Of a stretch of 13,020 nt of DNA, positions 1 through 5,972 are shown piece after piece. Within the stretch, counting starts at the first letter, position 1. Every line of letters begins with the position of its first letter. The notes beneath the pieces were generated by a model. It was not told the DNA's origin. It saw nothing but the letters and a program-made list of their open reading frames with translations, and did not search any database. The position numbers and the translations under genes are program-made. This DNA is from an uncultured Bifidobacterium sp. (GTDB lineage Bacteria > Actinomycetota > Actinomycetes > Actinomycetales > Bifidobacteriaceae). The stretch is from contig NZ_CASEXV010000043.1 in the NCBI RefSeq assembly GCF_949292005.1, positions 1 to 13,020 of the forward strand. The letters run 5' to 3'.

Positions 1-537
1 CTCGACCACACCCCGGTCAAAATCGCCATACTCAACAACTCCGTATATGGCATGGTGCGCCAGTGGCAGACGCTTTTCTATGAGCACCACTACTCTGGGA
101 CGAATCTTCTTGACGGAGAGGCCGACGACCCCATAGACACTTCAACCGGCTCCGCTGCGAACTCCGACGGCGATGCAGGCATCGACACGCAGGTGGGCAT
201 CGACGTTCCCGACTTCGTCACGCTCGCCAAAGCCTATGGCTGCGTCGGTCTGCGCGCACGGACTGAGCAGGAGGCCATCGACGCCATCACGAAGGCCAAT
301 TCGATCAACGACCGTCCGGTCATCGTCGATTTCCGGGTGTGGAAGGACGCGATGGTGTGGCCGATGGTATCGGCGGGGGCCTCCAACGACACTGTGGTCT
401 ACAAACCCGGAGTCACGCCGCTCGTCGGAGATCGCACATCAGGCGGGAACGATCGCGTGGAACGTGGTGCTCCAACCGGACGCCATGATTCCGCCACGGC
501 AACCGAACAGCCGTTATCGGCCGAATCGTCACGCTGA
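1..537 (+). CDS. ilvB: Acetohydroxyacid (acetolactate) synthase large subunit, C-terminal part
   Basis: Only the last 178 residues are present; the reading frame is open through the left edge. The enzyme is the thiamine-diphosphate-dependent catalytic subunit that condenses two pyruvates, or pyruvate with 2-ketobutyrate, in valine, leucine and isoleucine synthesis. The visible segment has the family's cofactor-binding region KIAILNNSVYGMVRQWQ (window residues 7-23, the Asn pair belonging to the metal/ThDP motif), then LFYEHHYSGTNL, VPDFVTLAKAYG (69-80) and the terminal block VWPMVSAG (119-126). Between TNLL and VPDF lies an Asp/Ser/Gly-rich stretch of about 28 residues (40-67) where most relatives have only a few. 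A tail of about 50 residues after VSAG is also longer than usual. ilvN follows 19 bases after the TGA, so the two subunits are almost certainly co-transcribed. Identity is secure. Confidence 0.95.
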   Translation, partial: LDHTPVKIAILNNSVYGMVRQWQTLFYEHHYSGTNLLDGEADDPIDTSTGSAANSDGDAGIDTQVGIDVPDFVTLAKAYGCVGLRARTEQEAIDAITKANSINDRPVIVDFRVWKDAMVWPMVSAGASNDTVVYKPGVTPLVGDRTSGGNDRVERGAPTGRHDSATATEQPLSAESSR

Positions 538-556
538 CGCGGAAGGGGACAACACA

Positions 557-1111
557 ATGGCCAATTATCCAGCATCCCAGCCTGGTTCGCAGCGTCACAC
601 ACTGTCCGTTCTCGTGGAGAACAGACCAGGCGTTCTGGCTCGCATAGCAGGACTTTTCGCCCGCCGGGCATTCAACATCAACTCGCTGTCCGTGTCTCCC
701 ACCGAACGGCCCGACATCTCACGTCTGACGGTTACCGCCGACGTGGAGGCCGTTCCTTTGGAGCAGATCATCAAACAGCTCAACAAACTGCTGCATGTCC
801 TCAAAATCGTCGACCTCGACCCCGACACCACAGTTGAGCGCGAACTGGTCCTCATCAAGGTGGCGGCGAATCAATCGAACAGGTCCGACGTCCTTGAGAT
901 CGTGAGACTGTTCCGCGTGCGCGTGGTCGACGTTCATCCCGAGTCCCTCACCATCGAGGCGACGGGGGCCGAGGGAAAGATCGACGCGCTTCTCGGTCTT
1001 CTCGACCACTATGGCGTCATCGAGCTTGTCCGCTCCGGAGCGGTCGCGGTCAGCCGCGGCCCCCGGGCGCTCAGCGAAAAGGTCATGGGTTCCGAGATCA
1101 CGGGGCGCTGA
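557..1111 (+). CDS. ilvN: Acetohydroxyacid synthase small (regulatory) subunit
   Basis: This 184-residue protein is the regulatory partner of the large subunit encoded just upstream; in the family it activates the enzyme and mediates valine feedback inhibition. The N-terminal ACT domain (about residues 14-90) begins HTLSVLVENRPGVLARIAGL, with FNINSLSVSPTE following as in other IlvN/IlvH proteins. The C-terminal small-subunit domain (about 97-170) has RELVLIKV, a VVDV strand and the HYGVIELVRSG block. Length is typical of the long (IlvH-like) form. I chose the ATG at 557 because GGAAGGGG (541-548) sits 8 bases upstream and the ACT domain starts soon after; the frame is open further upstream, but that stretch only overlaps ilvB and has no family similarity. 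A strong hairpin 74 bases after the stop probably ends the transcript. Confidence 0.95.
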   Translation: MANYPASQPGSQRHTLSVLVENRPGVLARIAGLFARRAFNINSLSVSPTERPDISRLTVTADVEAVPLEQIIKQLNKLLHVLKIVDLDPDTTVERELVLIKVAANQSNRSDVLEIVRLFRVRVVDVHPESLTIEATGAEGKIDALLGLLDHYGVIELVRSGAVAVSRGPRALSEKVMGSEITGR

Positions 1112-1124
1112 CCGCATGACGATC

Positions 1125-1150
1125 ATCGGACGTTGCAATCGGACGTTGCA
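1125..1150. repeat. Perfect 13-bp tandem duplication after ilvN
   Basis: The 13-mer ATCGGACGTTGCA occurs twice head to tail at 1125-1137 and 1138-1150, between the ilvN stop codon and the terminator hairpin. The copies are identical, so the duplication is probably recent (replication slippage) or maintained. I know no function for it. Confidence 0.9.
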
Positions 1151-1184
1151 GAAGGCGCCCGAACAATAAACAGACGTCGGGTGC

Positions 1185-1243
1185 GGAACGGCCGCCGGGT
1201 GCGGGCGGGGAGATCGTCCCCCTCCGCACCCGGCGGCCGTTCC
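1185..1243. terminator. Long bidirectional hairpin between convergent ilvN and the ABC-F gene
   Basis: Arms at 1185-1204 and 1224-1243 are perfectly complementary over 20 bp (GGAACGGCCGCCGGGTGCGG and its reverse complement). The intervening 19 bases form a further 5-bp stem, GGGGA (1207-1211) with TCCCC (1217-1221), separated from the main stem by a 2x2 internal loop. It lies between the stop codons of two convergent genes, where a terminator serving both is expected. Neither side has a uridine tract, so it is not a canonical intrinsic terminator. In high-GC actinobacteria such tail-less hairpins are common at gene ends and may stop transcription or protect 3' ends. Confidence 0.75.
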
Positions 1244-1284
1244 GTCCGACAACAGCTGTTCCGAACAGACATATCCCAAGCGCG

Positions 1285-3354
1285 CTACTCGACGCGCGAG
1301 CCCAAGTCCATCCACTCGCTCTCCAACGCCGAGGATTCCTCGTCCACGGATCCCAGACTTTTGTTGAGAGCCGCCAGACCCTCGTAATCGCTGGGATCGT
1401 GCGAGGCCATCTCCTCCTCAAGATGTCCGCGTTCCTCCTCGAGTTTCGCCAACCTCCGCTCAATCGCGGACATGCGACGTTGCGCGTCATGGAACGCCTT
1501 TCCTGTGAGCTTGGACTCACCGTCGTCACCCACGGCATCATCGCCATGGTCGTCGTCGGAGGCGGATCCACGCGAGCCGGCGCCGACCGAGCGCCCAGAC
1601 TCGCCATTCCCCTGCCGATGCTCGATCATCTCGAGATAGTCATCGACTCCACCGGGAAGATGACGGACCTTCCCGCCTATCAACGCATACTGATCGTCCG
1701 TGACGCGCTCGAGAAGATATCGATCATGGGACACCACAATCAGCGTTCCCGGCCAACTATCGAGCAGATCCTCCATCACGGCGAGCATATCGGTGTCAAG
1801 GTCGTTCCCCGGCTCATCCATAATCAGCACATTCGGCTCGTCAAGCAGAATCAGCAACAGCTGCATGCGCCTTTTCTGTCCTCCGGACAGATCGCCCACA
1901 GGAGTCATCAACTGGGCGGAGGAGAAACCGAGCCTCTCCATCAGCTGACCGACACCCACCTCCTTGCCATCGACGACATACGTGGGCTTGTATCTGCTGA
2001 GAACCTCGCTGATACGATAACGGGACAGCGCCTCCAACTCGTCGAGGCGTTGCGCCAGCACCGCGAATTTCACTGTTTTCCCGATTTTCACCCTGCCTAC
2101 GGTGGGCCGAAGCGAACCGTCGAGCACACGGAGCAGCGTTGATTTACCGGCTCCGTTGGCCCCCACGATTCCAATCCGGTCACCTGGTCCGATAAGCCAG
2201 GTGACATCATCGAGAATCTTGCGCCCGGACACCACCACCTGTCGCGCGGCGGCCGTGGAAGACTCGTCGGAGCGGTCGTCCGCGTCCGAATCGGTGCCGC
2301 CGGAATCCATAGGCTTCGGGTCGACATCCACGGACACCGATCCAGTCACCACAGGCTCGGCGTATGGGGATGGAACCACATCCGTCTCCGGCGTGGCACC
2401 CTCGGAGGAGCTCTCTTTCGCCGCCGTCGCGGAATCGTTGGCCCGCGCGTCCACTCCTACGGGATATATCTGCGTGACGTCGACAAGATCGACGACCTGC
2501 TTGCCCAAACGCGCGGTCGCCATCTGCCTGAGCTCAAGGGTGTTGCGCATAGGAGGCACGTCGGAGATGAGATCACGCGCCTGTTTCACGTGGAACTTCT
2601 GTTTGGTGGCCCGGGCCCTCGCCCCGCGGGACAGCCACGCGAGCTCCTTGCGTGCGAGGTTCCTGCGCCGTTCCTCACGAACGCCCGCCTGACGATCCCT
2701 TTCGACCCGTTGAAGCATGTAGGCGCTGTATCCGCCCTCGAACGGATCGATTACACCATCATGGACCTCCCACATGGAGTCGCAGACCTCATCGAGGAAC
2801 CACCGGTCGTGGGTGACGAGAAGCAACGCGCCCTGCCCCTGGGACCACCGGGTCCGGAGATGCTCAGCCAGCCAGTGGATGGTCAGAATGTCCAGATGGT
2901 TCGTCGGTTCGTCCAGAGCGAGGATGTCCCAGTCATGGAGAAGGAGGCGTGCCAGATCCGCGCGACGCCTCTGACCGCCGGACAAAGTGCCCACAGTGGC
3001 CTCCAAATCGATGCCTCCCAGCAACGCCTCGACGATCTCTCGCGATTTCGCGTCGGCGGCCCACTCGTAGTCCGCCCGACCCTCCAATGCGGCCTGACGC
3101 ACGGTAAGACGGTCCTCCAACGGATCGCGCTGGTCAAGAACGCCAAAGGTCAATCCACCTCGTCGAGTCACTCTTCCCGAATCGGGCTGCTGCTCACCTG
3201 CAAGAAGCCGCAGCAGCGTTGACTTCCCATCGCCATTACGACCGACGATGCCGATCCTGTCTCCCTCGAACACACCCTGCGTCACGTCGGTGAAGACGGT
3301 TTTCGTGGCATAGGCCAGCGAGACATGTTCCAATCCCAAATCATATATCGGCAT
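1285..3354 (-). CDS. ABC-F family ATP-binding protein (Uup-like)
   Basis: This 689-residue cytoplasmic protein has two ABC ATPase domains and no membrane segments, as in ABC-F factors that act on the ribosome. Domain 1 has Walker A GRNGDGKST (38-46), signature LSGGQRRR (124-131), Walker B ILALDEP (144-150) and THD (181-183). Domain 2 has Walker A GANGAGKST (398-406), LSGGQKRR (489-496), Walker B VLIMDEP (509-515) with DEPGNDLD, and SHD (542-544). A basic helical interdomain linker spans about 210-285. The C-terminal residues 617-689 are charged and coiled-coil-like, as in Uup. Two low-complexity stretches are unusual: 301-371, inside the start of domain 2 between VTQIYPVG and SGRKILDDV, and 583-615, an Asp/Gly-rich link before the coiled coil. 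The start codon has only a weak GAAG upstream. It lies 84 bases after the amidotransferase on the same strand. Nothing marks it as an antibiotic-resistance factor; a ribosome-associated housekeeping role is inferred from the subfamily. Confidence 0.9.
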   Translation of the reverse strand: MPIYDLGLEHVSLAYATKTVFTDVTQGVFEGDRIGIVGRNGDGKSTLLRLLAGEQQPDSGRVTRRGGLTFGVLDQRDPLEDRLTVRQAALEGRADYEWAADAKSREIVEALLGGIDLEATVGTLSGGQRRRADLARLLLHDWDILALDEPTNHLDILTIHWLAEHLRTRWSQGQGALLLVTHDRWFLDEVCDSMWEVHDGVIDPFEGGYSAYMLQRVERDRQAGVREERRRNLARKELAWLSRGARARATKQKFHVKQARDLISDVPPMRNTLELRQMATARLGKQVVDLVDVTQIYPVGVDARANDSATAAKESSSEGATPETDVVPSPYAEPVVTGSVSVDVDPKPMDSGGTDSDADDRSDESSTAAARQVVVSGRKILDDVTWLIGPGDRIGIVGANGAGKSTLLRVLDGSLRPTVGRVKIGKTVKFAVLAQRLDELEALSRYRISEVLSRYKPTYVVDGKEVGVGQLMERLGFSSAQLMTPVGDLSGGQKRRMQLLLILLDEPNVLIMDEPGNDLDTDMLAVMEDLLDSWPGTLIVVSHDRYLLERVTDDQYALIGGKVRHLPGGVDDYLEMIEHRQGNGESGRSVGAGSRGSASDDDHGDDAVGDDGESKLTGKAFHDAQRRMSAIERRLAKLEEERGHLEEEMASHDPSDYEGLAALNKSLGSVDEESSALESEWMDLGSRVE

Positions 3355-3438
3355 GATTCTTCAATCTAGACCCCGGCATGGAAGCGCGTATGGCGAAGGC
3401 GCGCGTCTTCGCGCGGAACGGAAGTCCCCATCCCGCTC
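3355..3438 (-). other. Gap between amidotransferase and ABC-F gene with alternative hairpins
   Basis: The 84 bases between two same-strand genes hold competing short dyads: GCGAAG (3393-3398) with CTTCGC (3407-3412), and CGCGC (3400-3404) with GCGCG (3411-3415). No T-tract follows, so calling a terminator would be weak. On the minus strand a TAGATT hexamer (3369-3364) ends 8-9 bases before the ABC-F ATG and could be a -10 element for a nearly leaderless transcript, but no convincing -35 is present. Both readings are tentative. Confidence 0.25.
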
Positions 3439-4161
3439 CTACGACGCCAGACTGCGGGCATATGTGTCGCACCGCGCTGCGAACCCCGAGAACACCTGCT
3501 CGGCCAGCGGCATCAGCTGAGGATTGTCAACCGCAAAATCATCACGAATTTTGGAAATCCGGGATTTGCTCAGTTGCTTCGTCATCACCGGCTCATCAAG
3601 CCATTCCTCCAGCAAAGGGGGCGTGACCTCAAGATGGAACTGCATGCACAGGGCCGAGCCCATGCGGAACGCCTGATTCAGGGTGTCTTCGGAGCTGGCC
3701 AGCATCTGACCCCCCGCAGGCACCGTCACCTGATCACGATGCCAGTGAAGAACGTCGATCTTCTTATTCCACATGGAGAAGTAGTCGTGCTTGTCGACGC
3801 GCTTGATCGGCGCGAACCCTATCTCGTCACGATCGCCATGTCTGAGCTTCGCGCCGAGGGCGATGGCGACAATCTGGTGGCCCAGACACACGCCCAGAAC
3901 AGGTTTGCCCACAGCAATCGCCGCCTTGGCCAGTTTTGCCTCGGCTTTGAGCCCTGGATGGGCATCATAGTCGAGGGCCCCCATCGGCCCTCCCATGATG
4001 ACGAGTCCCGCCAGTGATGAGAAATCGGGAAGATCGGGTTTGCGCTCATCCACAACGGTCAGGGTCCGCGTGGGCATCATCGTGTCCTCAAGGCTCTCAA
4101 GTATGCGCCCCGGCTTCTCCCACGGAACATGCTGAATGATAAGCACTTCTGGAGATGTCAT
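3439..4161 (-). CDS. Class I glutamine amidotransferase (GMP synthase-like GATase domain, stand-alone)
   Basis: The 240-residue protein is a complete class I (triad) glutamine amidotransferase that would release ammonia from glutamine. The nucleophile is Cys92 in GVCLGHQ, and the other triad residues are His176 and Glu178 in MQFHLEVTP. MGGPMGALDY (56-65) forms the oxyanion region, and LHWHRDQVTVP (138-148) is typical of the GMP-synthase-like (COG0518) branch. No synthetase domain follows, so it either partners another protein or acts on a small substrate; I cannot name it. About 60 residues after the triad Glu are helical and charged. The ATG at 4161 puts the first strand (EVLIIQH) six residues in. 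An in-frame ATG at 4170 would add three residues; neither has a well-spaced Shine-Dalgarno sequence (GGAGG lies only 2 bases before the 4161 ATG). The frame stays open further upstream, but there it only overlaps cysS. Divergent from cysS, upstream of the ABC-F gene. Confidence 0.88.
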   Translation of the reverse strand: MTSPEVLIIQHVPWEKPGRILESLEDTMMPTRTLTVVDERKPDLPDFSSLAGLVIMGGPMGALDYDAHPGLKAEAKLAKAAIAVGKPVLGVCLGHQIVAIALGAKLRHGDRDEIGFAPIKRVDKHDYFSMWNKKIDVLHWHRDQVTVPAGGQMLASSEDTLNQAFRMGSALCMQFHLEVTPPLLEEWLDEPVMTKQLSKSRISKIRDDFAVDNPQLMPLAEQVFSGFAARCDTYARSLAS

Positions 4162-4251
4162 GACCTCCATTGTGGCATTGCCCAGGTTAACGCGCACGCC
4201 ACGTGTCCTCCGACATGGATTTTGTCGCCCAAACCACCTACCCTCTGGGGT
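4162..4251. promoter_or_regulatory. Divergent intergenic region, amidotransferase / cysS
   Basis: These 90 bases separate two divergently transcribed genes and so should carry promoters for both. Candidate -10 hexamers are TAACCT on the minus strand (4189-4184) and TACCCT on the plus strand (4239-4244). The latter ends 7 bases before the cysS ATG, which would give a leaderless cysS mRNA. No good -35 element pairs with either, so only the arrangement, not the exact elements, is well supported. No T-box-like structure could fit before cysS in so short a leader. Confidence 0.35.
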
Positions 4252-5889
4252 ATGAACAAAGTCGAGGAACCGCGGAATTCCAGCACTTCCGAGCATCTCC
4301 CGCTCGCGAAGGCCGCCACAGGACTGACCTTGTACGACACCGCATCCCATCGGATGTCGCCGTTCGTTCCCATCGTCCCGGGACATGTGGGGATGTACGT
4401 GTGCGGAGCCACGGTACAAAGCTCCCCGCATATCGGGCATATCCGCGCGGCCGTCGCCTTCGACGTCGTCCGCCGCTGGATGCTGCGTCTTGGCTATGAC
4501 GTCACCTTCGTGCGCAATGTCACCGACATCGACGACAAGATACTGGACAAGGCCGCCGCCGCCGGAGAACGGTGGTGGGCACGCGCATACCATTTCGAAC
4601 GCGAATTCACACACGCCTATGACGCGCTGGGAGTCCTCTCCCCGACCGTGGAACCCCGCGCGACCGGACACATCCCCGAGATGGTCGAGCTCATCACGCG
4701 CATCGTCGACAGAGGGCACGGCTACGTCGTTCGGGACCCGCAGGGAACACCCACTGGGGATGTCTATTTCGATGTCGCCAGCTGGCCCCACTATGGCGAG
4801 CTCACCCATCAGAAGCAGGGAGCCACCGTCGACGAGGCCTCAGCCGTGACGGACCGCATGGGGCCGAGCGTCGATTCCACGGAGGAGGACAAATATAATC
4901 CCACCGATCCCTCGGACGCGTCCGAGGCGAAGCGCGACCCGCGCGACTTCGCGTTGTGGAAATCCTCCAAGTCCACCGACCCGTCGGACGCCCGATGGGA
5001 GACGCCCTTCGGCGAGGGCCGTCCCGGCTGGCATATCGAATGCTCGGCCATGAGCCACCGTTATCTGGGTGAGATGTTCGACATTCATGGCGGCGGGTTG
5101 GATCTGCGTTTCCCCCATCATGAGAACGAGATGGCCCAGACGCGCGCCGCCGGTTGGAACTCGGCCGCCCGTTGGATGCACTCGGCCTGGGTCACGGCCA
5201 AAGGCGAGAAGATGTCCAAATCCCTTGGAAACGGACTGTCCGTCCCCTCTGTTCTGTCACACAATCCCGCATGGGTGGTCCGCTACGCCCTTGGCTCCGT
5301 CCAATACCGGTCGATGCTCGAATGGTCCGATCAGGCTCTGGTGGAGGCCCAGGCCGCCCATACCCGTGTGATGAACTTCATCGACCGGGCCGAGACAATC
5401 ATCGGCGAGCGCCCCACCCGCGAGGAGATCTCCGGCATAGGAGCCGACGCGCTTCCCGACGATTTCGTCGAGGCGATGAATGACGACGTAAACGTCTCGG
5501 GAGCCACGGCCGCGATATTCACGGCCATCCGCAACGGTAACGCGATGATGTCCGATCAGCGGTGCCATGCGGCGGCTTCCACCATCCGCGAGTCCGTACG
5601 CACGGCCATGGTGTCGGTTCGTGCCATGCTTGACACATTGGGACTTGACCCCCTTGCCCAGCCCTGGGCCGGCGAGGATTCGGCTGACGGTAATGCGGCG
5701 AAGGCCTTGGATTCTTTGGTGCGGACCCAGCTCGACAGACGCTCCAAAGCCCGTTCCGCCCGTGATTTCGCCACGGCCGACGCCATCCGCAACGACCTCG
5801 GCAACGCAGGAATCGACATCGAGGACGGTCCCCATGGATCGTCCTGGAGCCTGTCCATTCCGACTGCGGAGCCGTCGGAACAGGACTGA
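4252..5889 (+). CDS. cysS: Cysteinyl-tRNA synthetase
   Basis: This 545-residue class I aminoacyl-tRNA synthetase activates cysteine and charges tRNA-Cys. It has the HIGH-type motif PHIGH (59-63), KMSKS (320-324), and the zinc ligands of the family: Cys51 in YVCGATV, Cys264 in HIECSAM, and His289 and Glu293 in PHHENE. These keep the spacing I recall for the E. coli enzyme. WHIECSAMSHRYLG and FDIHGGGLDLRFPHHENE mark it as CysS rather than the paralogous mycothiol ligase MshC. The C-terminal anticodon-binding region (about 365-535) is present. Two differences from short CysS enzymes: about 22 extra N-terminal residues before TGLTLYD, and an acidic expansion at about 190-226 before KRDPRDFALWK. 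The ATG at 4252 lacks a Shine-Dalgarno sequence and may be leaderless; no better start lies inside the extension. Confidence 0.96.
   Translation: MNKVEEPRNSSTSEHLPLAKAATGLTLYDTASHRMSPFVPIVPGHVGMYVCGATVQSSPHIGHIRAAVAFDVVRRWMLRLGYDVTFVRNVTDIDDKILDKAAAAGERWWARAYHFEREFTHAYDALGVLSPTVEPRATGHIPEMVELITRIVDRGHGYVVRDPQGTPTGDVYFDVASWPHYGELTHQKQGATVDEASAVTDRMGPSVDSTEEDKYNPTDPSDASEAKRDPRDFALWKSSKSTDPSDARWETPFGEGRPGWHIECSAMSHRYLGEMFDIHGGGLDLRFPHHENEMAQTRAAGWNSAARWMHSAWVTAKGEKMSKSLGNGLSVPSVLSHNPAWVVRYALGSVQYRSMLEWSDQALVEAQAAHTRVMNFIDRAETIIGERPTREEISGIGADALPDDFVEAMNDDVNVSGATAAIFTAIRNGNAMMSDQRCHAAASTIRESVRTAMVSVRAMLDTLGLDPLAQPWAGEDSADGNAAKALDSLVRTQLDRRSKARSARDFATADAIRNDLGNAGIDIEDGPHGSSWSLSIPTAEPSEQD
4910..4927. 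repeat. Perfect 18-bp palindrome within cysS
   Basis: CCTCGGACGCGTCCGAGG is identical to its own reverse complement (9-bp arms, no spacer). It lies in the acidic expansion of cysS and encodes part of TDPSDASEA; the hexapeptide TDPSDA recurs at residues 242-247. It could be chance in GC-rich, Ser/Asp-coding DNA or a dyad recognised by a protein; nothing in the window decides. Confidence 0.85.
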
Positions 5890-5972
5890 GAGACAGCACA
5901 CACCACCCATGAGTCCGCGCCTCTCCCCGTGGACGCGCGACACGGCCGGACTCGGCTAGACTTGAGGACATT
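5890..5972 (+). promoter_or_regulatory. cysS-ffh gap with a dyad and a candidate ffh -10 element
   Basis: GAGTCCG (5911-5917) is complementary to CGGACTC (5947-5953), forming a 7-bp stem around a 29-base loop. Immediately after it comes TAGACT (5957-5962), a plausible -10 hexamer without a clear -35. TTGAGGA (5962-5968) precedes the ffh ATG by 4 bases and is a usable ribosome-binding site. The -10 and the Shine-Dalgarno are too close to work together, so one of them is probably not used. Confidence 0.3.

Noticed and set aside
1251..1268. Dyads AACAGCTGTT and CTGTTCCGAACAG considered as a LexA/SOS-type operator
   Set aside because: Arm order and spacing do not match the actinobacterial GAAC-N4-GTTC box, and the site lies between two gene ends, not at a promoter.
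719..1315. 198-residue open frame on the minus strand across ilvN
   Set aside because: It is antisense to ilvN, crosses the terminator hairpin and has no recognisable domain; high GC content keeps such frames open.
1399..3222. Several plus-strand open frames of 196-247 residues
   Set aside because: All are complementary to the ABC-F gene, whose motifs are unambiguous on the minus strand.
1285..3354. ABC-F protein as an antibiotic-resistance determinant
   Set aside because: The short interdomain linker, C-terminal coiled coil and core-gene setting fit housekeeping Uup-like proteins; no resistance-type linker or mobile context is visible.
4129..4251. Upstream extension of cysS to an earlier ATG at 4129
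   Set aside because: It would overlap the divergent amidotransferase gene and adds 41 residues unlike any CysS N-terminus.
4162..4809. N-terminal extension of the amidotransferase frame to 456 residues
   Set aside because: The extra part is antisense to cysS and lacks family similarity; the amidotransferase fold begins right after the ATG at 4161.
5257..5943. 228-residue minus-strand open frame opposite cysS
   Set aside because: Antisense shadow of conserved CysS coding sequence without a recognisable domain.
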